A stretch of 14,727 bases of DNA from Moraxella equi (lineage in GTDB: Bacteria > Pseudomonadota > Gammaproteobacteria > Pseudomonadales > Moraxellaceae). A program made the translations under genes and the position numbers. Below, piece after piece: positions 7,918 through 14,028 of the stretch. The notes below the pieces were generated by a model. The model ran no database searches and was not told the origin of the DNA. It worked only from the letters and a program-made list of their open reading frames with translations. How positions within the stretch are numbered: position 1 is the stretch's first letter; each line of letters opens with the position of its first letter. Where the stretch lies: positions 1 through 14,727 of the forward strand of contig NZ_MXAP01000022.1 in assembly GCF_002027555.1 (NCBI RefSeq). The letters run 5' to 3'.

Positions 7918-8589
7918 ATGGAAAAACACACTTCAAAATCCTACGACCACGAATTAACCGTTGCCAAAGAATTGCTCCTAACGATGGGCAATTTGGCAAT
8001 CAGTAATGTCGGTAAAGCCATTAAAGCTCTATCCGATGGCGACAAGGAGCTGGCACGGGCGGTCATTGAGTCGGACAAGACAATCAATGACCATGAAAGA
8101 CAGCTTGATGACAAAGTGGTAAAACTTGTTGCCATGCGTCAGCCCACGGCGGTGGATTTGCGGTATATCATGAGCATGAGTAAGGCGGTGATTGACCTTG
8201 AACGGATTGGCGATGAAGCGGTAAAAATCGCTCGCATTGCCCTATATGACACGCCCATTCATGCCAATGTCCACACCCTTGCCGACAATGTGCGTATGAT
8301 GACGCTGGATGCTTTGGAGGCCTTTAATAATCACGATAGCCGTTTTGCTTTTGATGTCATGCAGATGGATGAGCTGGTCGATAGCGAGTATGGCGAGCTT
8401 TTGGCAGGGTTGCAGGACAAAGATGAGATAAAGTCGTCCGAGATTATGCACACGCTGTGGGTATTGCGAGCGTTGGAGCGGGTGGGCGACCATGCCCGTA
8501 ACGTGGCGGAGCTTGTCATCTATACCAGTAGCGGTACGGACATTCGCCATAGTGAGATGAGCGTGGTGCGTGATGTTGTGGGGGAGTAG
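7918..8589 (+). CDS. phoU: Phosphate signalling regulator PhoU
   Basis: A cytoplasmic negative regulator that couples PstSCAB activity to the PhoR kinase and keeps PhoR in phosphatase mode when phosphate is plentiful. The sequence is all helical, with two homologous three-helix halves. Each carries the E/DxxxD-type metal-binding signature: ERIGDEAVKIAR starting at E95 and ERVGDHARNVAE starting at E187. With ATG 7918 the protein has 223 residues (E. coli 241). I prefer this start because GGA sits seven bases upstream; a frame from TTG 7906 adds only four residues. The preceding 123-base spacer is almost pure A+T with a repeated AATGATTTTTTT and no clear promoter. It is followed by phoB after 109 bases. 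Confidence 0.95.
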   Translation: MEKHTSKSYDHELTVAKELLLTMGNLAISNVGKAIKALSDGDKELARAVIESDKTINDHERQLDDKVVKLVAMRQPTAVDLRYIMSMSKAVIDLERIGDEAVKIARIALYDTPIHANVHTLADNVRMMTLDALEAFNNHDSRFAFDVMQMDELVDSEYGELLAGLQDKDEIKSSEIMHTLWVLRALERVGDHARNVAELVIYTSSGTDIRHSEMSVVRDVVGE

Positions 8590-8614
8590 GGTGGTTGCAA
8601 ATAGTTACCCACTT

Positions 8615-8642
8615 TTGTGATGTTTTGTGTTATTGTTATAGT
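8615..8642 (+). promoter_or_regulatory. Candidate sigma70 promoter of phoB-phoR
   Basis: TTGTGA (8615-8620) and TATAGT (8637-8642) are 16 bases apart, about 55 bases before the phoB start. No CTGTCAT half-site is present here, so phoBR would have a basal promoter in addition to any read-through from the Pho-controlled pst genes. Confidence 0.45.
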
Positions 8643-8698
8643 ATTGTTATTTTTTGGCAATGCCCTGTATGGGCTGTTGTGTAAATTAAGGATAACCC

Positions 8699-9379
8699 AT
8701 GCCTACCATTTTAATCGTTGAAGACGAACCTGCCATTAACGAACTGATTGCCACGACGTTACAGATGGCGGATTTTGAGACGGTGTCGGCGTATGATGTC
8801 AAGACGGCTCATCGTCAGATTGTGGACGCTCGCCCTGATTTGATGATATTGGATTGGATGTTGCCCCAAGGCACATCGGGGGTAGATTTTTGTCGCTTGC
8901 TCAAAAAAGACAGCAGTACCGATGACATTCCCATCATCATGCTGACCGCCAAAGGCGAAGAAGACAACAAAGTACTGGGGCTAGACGCTGGGGCGGATGA
9001 TTACATGACCAAGCCATTTAGCACCAAAGAGCTGGTTAGCCGTGTCAAGGCGGTGTTACGCCGTAGTATGCCAACCGATAAAGTGCTAAGCGTGGGCGAG
9101 CTGTGCCTTGATGACAAAAGTCAGCGTGTCTCGGTCGCTGAGTCGCCTGTGGCGGTCAGTAGCACTGAGTATAAGCTGTTAAAATTTTTCATGACCCATC
9201 CTGAGCGAGTGTACAGTCGCAGTCAGATATTAGACCATGTGTGGGGCGGTAATGTGTACATTGATGAGCGTACCATTGACGTGCATATCCGCCGTTTGCG
9301 TAGGGTGCTTGCCCCGCATGGCGTGGATGGGCTGATTCAGACAGTGCGTGGGACGGGTTATCGGTTTTCTAATCAATGA
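8699..9379 (+). CDS. phoB: Phosphate regulon response regulator PhoB
   Basis: An OmpR/PhoB-type transcription factor that, once phosphorylated by PhoR, dimerises and binds Pho boxes such as those upstream of pstS. Residues 1-120 form the receiver: acidic pair E8/D9, phospho-acceptor D52 in LMILDWMLP, T83 in MLTAKGEED and K105 in MTKPF. The C-terminal winged helix carries the recognition helix in ERTIDVHIRRLRRVL and ends with the wing VRGTGYRF. The 226 residues are nearly the E. coli length (229). ATG 8699 follows AAGGA at 8688-8692. phoR begins 54 bases downstream in the same direction, so the pair is co-transcribed. Confidence 0.97.
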   Translation: MPTILIVEDEPAINELIATTLQMADFETVSAYDVKTAHRQIVDARPDLMILDWMLPQGTSGVDFCRLLKKDSSTDDIPIIMLTAKGEEDNKVLGLDAGADDYMTKPFSTKELVSRVKAVLRRSMPTDKVLSVGELCLDDKSQRVSVAESPVAVSSTEYKLLKFFMTHPERVYSRSQILDHVWGGNVYIDERTIDVHIRRLRRVLAPHGVDGLIQTVRGTGYRFSNQ

Positions 9380-9433
9380 TTAATAAAAATATTTGAAAAT
9401 TCAAAATGATATAACAAAAGCAAGGCAAGTTTC

Positions 9434-10645
9434 ATGTTGGACGATAAAGGGCTTGATAAGACAGACGCGACGGCAGATGTTGTCGGTCAGTCATCGGCTG
9501 TCAATGCAAAGGCTGTCAATATAAAGTTGGGTACAGCCCCTGATTTATCCGATGATTTTTATCAGATATTAGAATCGTCCGATGACATGCTGATGATATT
9601 AGACGAGCATGAACAGATAGTGTGGCATAACTCATCGGCACTGTTTATCTTGACCGCTTATGTGGATAAGCCCATCATCGGTGCTAAGGTGTCATCGCTG
9701 ATTTTAAATCATGAATTTTTGGAAAAATTCCCTGATATTTTTCACGCCATTTATCAATCTGTCAAACTGACCAATATCGCCAAACCTGCCGAGCCTACCG
9801 CCAAATCCGCCAAACAAGCCTTTGAGTTTTTTGGGCAGATTTACCGTGGCGAAATTTATAAGGTCACGCTCGCAAGGATTAATAACGCCCACAACCACGT
9901 GCTTTTGACCGTCGCCAATCACACCTACATTCATCATCTAGAACAAATGCGAACCGACTTCGTGGGCAACGTGTCGCACGAAATGCGAACGCCTTTGACG
10001 GTGCTGATGGGCTATATTGAGACATTCTCAAACGCCCCAAGCCTAGAACCCAAATGGCAACGGGGTTTTGCCTTGATGAGTGAGCAAGCACGGCGGATGA
10101 ATAACTTAGTCAATGACCTGCTCATGTTGTCACGACTAGAACATGACGACAGCGAGCAACAAGTGGCGGTGGACATGCCTCGACTGCTCATGCAGGTCTT
10201 TGATGATGCCCGTGCGACCAACAAAGAGTTCGGGCATTTGCTAGACATACACCTAGACACCGAACGTCATGTGTTAGGCATTGAGAAATATTTATACAGT
10301 GCCATTTTAAATCTTGTCATCAACGCCATGAAATACACGCCCACAGACAGCACCGAGACAGGCAGGCAGGGCGAGATTAGCATTTTATGGGAAGAGACAT
10401 CAGATGGCGGACTGCTGAGTATTGCCGATAATGGCATTGGCATTGAAGAGACGCATTTGGCACGCCTGACCGAGCGGTTTTATCGGGTGGATAGTGGGCG
10501 TTCTCGTGCCACGGGTGGGACGGGGCTTGGGCTTGCCATTGTCAAGCATGTTCTGCACAAACATGGGGCGAGCTTGCATATTGATTCGGTGCTGGGTCAA
10601 GGCTCTACCTTTAAAATCCTATTTCCCAAAGAGCGGTTGGTTTGA
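9434..10645 (+). CDS. phoR: Phosphate regulon sensor histidine kinase PhoR, without a membrane anchor
   Basis: The kinase/phosphatase partner of PhoB. Residues 1-38 are polar and low complexity. A PAS domain spans about 40-155 (DDFYQILESSDDMLMILDEHEQIVWHN, then a long loop). The HisKA dimerisation helix holds the phosphorylated H182 in VSHEMRTPLT. The ATPase domain has the N box with N297 (LVINAMKYT), G1 at D332 (DNGIGI), the FYRVD motif and G2 GGTGLGL (361-367). All catalytic motifs are present. What is missing is the one- or two-helix N-terminal membrane anchor found in E. coli PhoR: no hydrophobic stretch of about 20 residues exists, and the 54 bases between phoB and ATG 9434 cannot encode one. 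CAAGG at 9421-9425 supports this start. The 403 residues (E. coli 431) fit loss of the anchor. It is expected to be cytosolic or held to the transporter via PhoU/PstB. Confidence 0.93.
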   Translation: MLDDKGLDKTDATADVVGQSSAVNAKAVNIKLGTAPDLSDDFYQILESSDDMLMILDEHEQIVWHNSSALFILTAYVDKPIIGAKVSSLILNHEFLEKFPDIFHAIYQSVKLTNIAKPAEPTAKSAKQAFEFFGQIYRGEIYKVTLARINNAHNHVLLTVANHTYIHHLEQMRTDFVGNVSHEMRTPLTVLMGYIETFSNAPSLEPKWQRGFALMSEQARRMNNLVNDLLMLSRLEHDDSEQQVAVDMPRLLMQVFDDARATNKEFGHLLDIHLDTERHVLGIEKYLYSAILNLVINAMKYTPTDSTETGRQGEISILWEETSDGGLLSIADNGIGIEETHLARLTERFYRVDSGRSRATGGTGLGLAIVKHVLHKHGASLHIDSVLGQGSTFKILFPKERLV

Positions 10646-10825
10646 TGATTTTAAAATTGGGCGTGACCATGATTTAGGGTTTTTTAAAAATATGTTAAAA
10701 ACATATTAAATATGGGCGTGCAGATATTGATAACACCAAATTTTAAAATCCTTCTAAACCTTTTAAAATCAATCTGACAATGTTATCACTTTTTATCCAC
10801 TTAGTCACACAGCCAAAGGACAGTT
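10646..10825 (+). other. phoR-ppx spacer with small hairpin and GGGCGTG repeats
   Basis: This A+T-rich 180-base gap holds an 8-bp stem, AATATGTT (10689-10696) with AACATATT (10700-10707), not followed by a T tract. It also has GGGCGTG at 10659-10665 and GGGCGTGCAGA at 10714-10724, the latter identical to 5777-5787. No CTGTCAT and no convincing promoter for ppx are visible. The ppx ribosome site AAAGGA lies at its end. Confidence 0.4.
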
Positions 10826-12313
10826 ATGTCAAGTATCATCGATGATGAACTCTTATGTGCCATTGATTTGGGGTCAAACAGCTTTCACATGGCAATCGCC
10901 TATGTCAAAGATGGCGAGCTAAAAAAAATTGCATCCATGTCCGAAAAAGTCCAACTGGGGGCAGGGCTAGATGAGCAAGGTCATCTAAGTGCCGACGCCC
11001 AAGAGCGTGGGCTGGCCTGCTTGTCTCGCTTTGTGGGTCGCTTAGATAACGTGGCAGGCGAGCGTTTGCGTGTGGTTGCGACCAATACCCTAAGACAGGC
11101 GACCAACAGCGATGAGTTTATTGCCAAGGCAAATCAGATTTTGCCTTGCCCGATTGAAGTCATCTCAGGGCGTGAAGAAGCTCGCCTTATCTATCTGGGC
11201 GTGGCGAACACAAACCCCAGTGATGAGCTTCGGTTTGTCATTGACATCGGCGGTGGTTCAACTGAGCTTATCATCGGACAGGGTGGGCAGTCGCTCCTGA
11301 CTGAGTCGGCACAGATGGGGGCGGTGAGTTTTACGCAGAAGTTTTTTAAAGATGGCGTGATAAATGACGAAGCCTTTGGGTATGCCATGCGTTCTGCCAA
11401 AAAAGAGATGGCTCAGCACATCAAGCGTTATCAGAAAATGGGCTTTGAGCGAGTGATTGGCTCATCAGGGACGATTAAGGCGGTGCTGGGGGCGTTGACG
11501 GGGCTTGGGCTTATCAAGCATGGGCTGATTACCAAAGGGGCGGTATTGGCTCTAAAACAGCATTTGATGGATGCTCGGCATATTGAGCATATTGATTTAC
11601 AAGGGGTTAAGGCTCACCGTAAGGCGATTTTCCCTGCTGGTGTGGCGATACTTCTGGCAGTGATGGAAGCCTTTGGGGTCAAGGCGATGAGCTACTCTGA
11701 TGGGGCTCTTCGGGAAGGGGTTATGTATGACATGCTCTCACGTTTTGACAGTAATGACGCCCGTGATGGTGGGGTGATGAAGCTCATTGATAAGTTTAAT
11801 GTGGACAAAAAACAAGCCAAACGGGTCGCCAAGACCGCCCGTCTGCTTTTTGATGTCGCCCAAGAGCCACTGGGGTTAAACCAAAACGACCATGACCTGC
11901 TCAGACGCTCGGCACTGCTTCATGAGGTTGGCATGAGTATCGGGCATAGTAGTTATCATCGCCACAGTGCGTATATCTTGGAGTTTGGCGAGATAGCAGG
12001 CTTTTCGCAGATGGAGCAGACCAGACTGGCAGGCATGGTGCGTTACCATCGCCGAAAAATCACCGCAAACGACCATAAGGCGTTGATGAGTATCAGCACC
12101 GACAGAATGACCAAGCTGGCACTGCTACTGCGTTTGGCGGTGGCGATTAACCACACTCGCACCGACATCCAAAAATCCGACATCAAATTCACCCTGCACA
12201 GTCCGACACACTGGGTGCTGGACATGCAAAAAGAGAAGCTATTCACGGGGCTTGTCGATGAGATTGATAACTTTCTGTCGTGGGGCGTGACTTTGGATGT
12301 GCTAAGTCGTTGA
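10826..12313 (+). CDS. ppx: Exopolyphosphatase Ppx/GppA family
   Basis: A cytoplasmic sugar-kinase/actin-fold phosphatase that removes terminal phosphates from inorganic polyphosphate, and may also act on pppGpp (the related GppA activity). Motifs: the first phosphate-binding loop AIDLGSNSFHMAI (12-24); GREEARLIYLG with the E117/E118 catalytic region; the second loop VIDIGGGSTELIIG with D140 and E147; and GSSGTIKAV. The C-terminal half carries the HD-like helical domain seen in full-length Ppx (LLHEVGMSIGHSSYHRHS). Its 495 residues match full-length Ppx (E. coli 513) rather than the short form. ATG 10826 has AAAGGA at 10815-10820. Its place behind phoBR links polyphosphate use to phosphate starvation. 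Ppx and GppA cannot be told apart with certainty by sequence alone, but context favours Ppx. Confidence 0.93.
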   Translation: MSSIIDDELLCAIDLGSNSFHMAIAYVKDGELKKIASMSEKVQLGAGLDEQGHLSADAQERGLACLSRFVGRLDNVAGERLRVVATNTLRQATNSDEFIAKANQILPCPIEVISGREEARLIYLGVANTNPSDELRFVIDIGGGSTELIIGQGGQSLLTESAQMGAVSFTQKFFKDGVINDEAFGYAMRSAKKEMAQHIKRYQKMGFERVIGSSGTIKAVLGALTGLGLIKHGLITKGAVLALKQHLMDARHIEHIDLQGVKAHRKAIFPAGVAILLAVMEAFGVKAMSYSDGALREGVMYDMLSRFDSNDARDGGVMKLIDKFNVDKKQAKRVAKTARLLFDVAQEPLGLNQNDHDLLRRSALLHEVGMSIGHSSYHRHSAYILEFGEIAGFSQMEQTRLAGMVRYHRRKITANDHKALMSISTDRMTKLALLLRLAVAINHTRTDIQKSDIKFTLHSPTHWVLDMQKEKLFTGLVDEIDNFLSWGVTLDVLSR

Positions 12314-12380
12314 TTTGTTTTTAAAAATTTATAACGGCTAAAATTTTTTGAATTTTTTTAAAAATTTTTAAAAAAAGTGC

Positions 12381-12408
12381 TTGACGTCTGCCAAAAATCC
12401 TATATAAT
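12381..12408 (+). promoter_or_regulatory. Strong sigma70 promoter of tRNA-Gly
   Basis: TTGACG (12381-12386) and a perfect TATAAT (12403-12408) are 16 bases apart. The bases just after the -10 are G+C rich (ACGCACCC), like the discriminators of stringently controlled stable-RNA promoters. The upstream stretch 12314-12378 consists of A/T runs that could act as an UP-element-like region and contains no clear ppx terminator. Confidence 0.88.
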
Positions 12409-12435
12409 ACGCACCCATACAGCAAACGCTGACAC

Positions 12436-12511
12436 GCGGGAATAGCTCAGTTGGTAGAGCACAACCTTGCCAAGGTTGGGGTCGCGAGTTCGAATCTCGT
12501 TTCCCGCTCCA
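12436..12511 (+). tRNA. tRNA-Gly, anticodon GCC
   Basis: A 76-base cloverleaf. The acceptor GCGGGAA pairs with TTCCCGC, the D arm is GCTC/GAGC, the anticodon stem CAACC/GGTTG encloses loop TTGCCAA (anticodon GCC), and the T arm GCGAG/CTCGT encloses TTCGAAT with one G-T pair. The CCA end is encoded (12509-12511). GCC reads the glycine codons GGC and GGU. Confidence 0.98.
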
Positions 12512-12521
12512 AATTTTAAAA

Positions 12522-12550
12522 AGTCCAAATCGAAAGGTTTGGGCTTTTTT
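12522..12550 (+). terminator. Rho-independent terminator of tRNA-Gly
   Basis: A 10-bp stem (12522-12531 with 12536-12545, including two G-T pairs) closes a GAAA tetraloop and runs into a six-T tract (12545-12550). Four more A/T pairs (12518-12521 with 12546-12549) can extend the stem. It starts 10 bases after the tRNA CCA end. Confidence 0.92.
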
Positions 12551-12652
12551 GTTCTTTGAGACTTAAGAAATATAGGGGAGTGAATTTTGATTGAAGATGG
12601 TTATTACAGAGTTGCTCAGTTTGTCTATATGAGCTATGACTGTTTTGTATTA

Positions 12653-12750
12653 GAGTTCTTGCGAAATTCAAAAATTTTGGCTTGCAAACCTTGATTTATT
12701 GGATTTAGAATTTTGACAAGCTCAATAAAATCGTAATTTCGCAAGAGGTC
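12653..12750. mobile_element. MITE-like 98-bp element flanked by TATTA
   Basis: The left end GAGTTCTTGCGAAATT and the complement of the right end, GACCTCTTGCGAAATT, match at 14 of 16 positions. Both sides carry TATTA (12648-12652 and 12751-12755), a perfect 5-base direct repeat that looks like a target duplication. The interior is A+T rich with a repeated GATTTATTG-like segment in opposite orientations and no open frame of note. The ends share the consensus GACYTCYTGCRAAA with the element at 2955-3074. It looks like a non-autonomous derivative of an IS5-type insertion sequence (recalled resemblance). It separates the tRNA from the toxin/immunity locus and, as a long stem, may also end minus-strand transcripts from that locus. 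Confidence 0.75.
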
Positions 12751-12770
12751 TATTATACTAAATATCACAC

Positions 12771-13310
12771 CTAAATATCATAAAGATTAAAATTCTCATA
12801 GTTATACATCGGCTTTTTGCAAAACCGCTTATAGGTTGGTGTTACCACAGTTTTATCAGGATAAACTTCTATTTTAAAAGAGCAGGAGGGTTTTTGATGA
12901 TTTTCTATTGGTTTTGTAGAAAAATTTACATGAAAACGTTCATAAATATTATTGTTAGTTAAATCTTTTCCGCCATATCTTGTTTCAATAGAAACGTAAA
13001 CCTGATTTTGTTCATGGTGATACTTTGGATTTAAGAAAGATTTTGATTTTCCATTCATTTTTATGTCATAATAATATTTAAAACTTTTATACTCATCCTT
13101 ATCTTCAAAATCAAAACTATCTTCATTTTTATGTTTGTATTGAAAATTTGAGAAAGAAATTTGTTTGCCTGTTTTATTGTGTGTTTCAAATACTGTATCG
13201 TAAAAAAATATAGATAATTGTACGTATAAATACATTGTTATGATGCAAAAAATAAAAAAAGAAGTTTTTTTATATTTCTTTATTAATTTTACTAAATTTA
13301 ATTTTTTCAT
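12771..13310 (-). CDS. Small membrane-anchored protein, probable orphan immunity protein (copy 2)
   Basis: I do not recognise a named family. The 179-residue protein has a Lys-rich N terminus (MKKLNLVKLIKKYKK), one transmembrane helix at about 17-38, then a polar domain. By the positive-inside rule the domain should be periplasmic, and two Cys shared with copy 1 (in CSFKIE and KRFCKKP) could form a disulfide there. The first 21 residues and the stretch from KPSCSFKIE to NYENFN are identical to copy 1 at 13421-13948, while the middle has diverged (shared traces: FFYDT/FYYDT, KYYYD/KSYYD). The start codon ATG 13310 overlaps by four bases (ATGA) the stop codon of a toxin-tail leftover. These features fit a displaced immunity gene kept from an earlier toxin cassette. 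Its A+T content is much higher than in the pst region. Confidence 0.7.
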   Translation of the reverse strand: MKKLNLVKLIKKYKKTSFFIFCIITMYLYVQLSIFFYDTVFETHNKTGKQISFSNFQYKHKNEDSFDFEDKDEYKSFKYYYDIKMNGKSKSFLNPKYHHEQNQVYVSIETRYGGKDLTNNNIYERFHVNFSTKPIENHQKPSCSFKIEVYPDKTVVTPTYKRFCKKPMYNYENFNLYDI

Positions 13311-13390
13311 TTTTTAATCCTATTTGGATTGCTTGGATTGTTGCACCAATGGATTTGTTTTGAGTTTGGTAGTTGGTTTTGTGGTGTGTT
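13252..13390. repeat. 139-bp direct repeat, copy 2
   Basis: Identical base for base to 13890-14028. It covers the 5' end of the immunity-like gene, the ATGA overlap and the last 28 codons of the toxin reading frame. Confidence 0.93.
13307..13390 (-). pseudogene. Leftover 3' end of a toxin gene upstream of the orphan immunity copy
   Basis: Read on the minus strand this encodes 27 residues and a stop identical to the tail of the toxin at 13945-14028 (NTPQNQLPNSKQIHWCNN and on to the final KK). The frame is open upstream only to the stop codon of immunity copy 1 at 13421-13423, reading HNSLLGIVY before NTPQ, where the intact toxin has DMLYILD. The body of this toxin is gone. The ATGA overlap with the following gene is preserved. 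Confidence 0.8.
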
Positions 13391-13402
13391 ATATACAATG
13401 CC

Positions 13403-13415
13403 TAACAGACTGTTA
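13403..13415. other. 13-bp palindrome between the two immunity genes
   Basis: TAACAGACTGTTA is a perfect palindrome around its central A, six bases after the stop of copy 1 and upstream of copy 2. A TATATA lies just downstream on the minus strand. One unpaired base is too small for a hairpin loop, so an operator-like site is more plausible than a terminator. The single occurrence makes this weak. Confidence 0.25.
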
Positions 13416-13420
13416 TGGGG

Positions 13421-13948
13421 TTAATAAGATTGTGATTGGTGTTTTGGATTGTAAGGATTAAAATTCTCATAGTTATACATCGGCTTTTTACAAAACCGCT
13501 TATAGGTTGGTGTTACCACAGTTTTATCAGGATAAACTTCTATTTTAAAAGAGCAAGAAGGTTTTTGGTTGGGGTATGTGGGTTCATCTATAAAGCTAGC
13601 GTGATTCATCTCTATGAAATCCGTAGTGTAGAAATTAAGAGTCAAACGTCTTTTTTCTTTTCTCCAATATTTGCTATTAGATACTAGTGTTATTGATTTC
13701 TGTTTTGTTAAATCATAGTAAGATTTCAAGGTTGATAATTCTTCGTCACTAAACATAGGGTCTATAACATTAGGAATCTCTGCTTTTGTATATTTAATTA
13801 GATGATTGCTTTTATTATATATCTTGAAAGTTGTATCATAATAAAATAAAGAAAACTCATTGTATATTGAAAATAAAAATATTAAAAATATAAAAAAAGA
13901 AGTTTTTTTATATTTCTTTATTAATTTTACTAAATTTAATTTTTTCAT
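13421..13948 (-). CDS. Small membrane-anchored protein, probable cognate immunity protein (copy 1)
   Basis: A 175-residue protein of unrecognised family with the same plan as its downstream paralogue: Lys-rich N terminus, one transmembrane helix (about 17-38), then a polar domain predicted to face the periplasm. The ATG at 13948 overlaps the toxin stop codon (ATGA, 13945-13948), so translation is probably coupled. A small gene overlapping directly after a toxin C-terminal domain is the standard position of the immunity gene in polymorphic toxin systems. The central part (about residues 22-128) differs strongly from copy 2, whereas both ends are identical, as expected if the centre determines toxin specificity. 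The C terminus is 10 residues longer after NYENFN (PYNPKHQSQ and on). The role is inferred from position and architecture, not from homology. Confidence 0.72.
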   Translation of the reverse strand: MKKLNLVKLIKKYKKTSFFIFLIFLFSIYNEFSLFYYDTTFKIYNKSNHLIKYTKAEIPNVIDPMFSDEELSTLKSYYDLTKQKSITLVSNSKYWRKEKRRLTLNFYTTDFIEMNHASFIDEPTYPNQKPSCSFKIEVYPDKTVVTPTYKRFCKKPMYNYENFNPYNPKHQSQSY

Positions 13949-14028
13949 TTTTTAATCCTATTTGGATTGCTTGGATTGTTGCACCAATGGATTTGTTTTG
14001 AGTTTGGTAGTTGGTTTTGTGGTGTGTT
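13890..14028. repeat. 139-bp direct repeat, copy 1
   Basis: Identical to 13252-13390 (offset 638). A second pair, 13456-13567 and 12785-12896 (offset 671), covers the 3' parts of the two immunity-like genes with three mismatches in 112 bases. Together they show that toxin tail plus immunity gene was duplicated as one unit. Confidence 0.93.

Noticed and set aside
10766..10790. Possible Pho box upstream of ppx (CTGACAATGTTATCAC)
   Set aside because: No second half-site at 11-base spacing; the match to CTGTCAT is weak compared with the pstS array.
12587..12694. A 35-codon frame from TTG with GGGGAG six bases upstream, beginning MIEDGYYRVAQF
   Set aside because: It is short, unrecognised, and its last third lies inside the MITE, so it is more likely a chance frame or a scrap of a disrupted gene.
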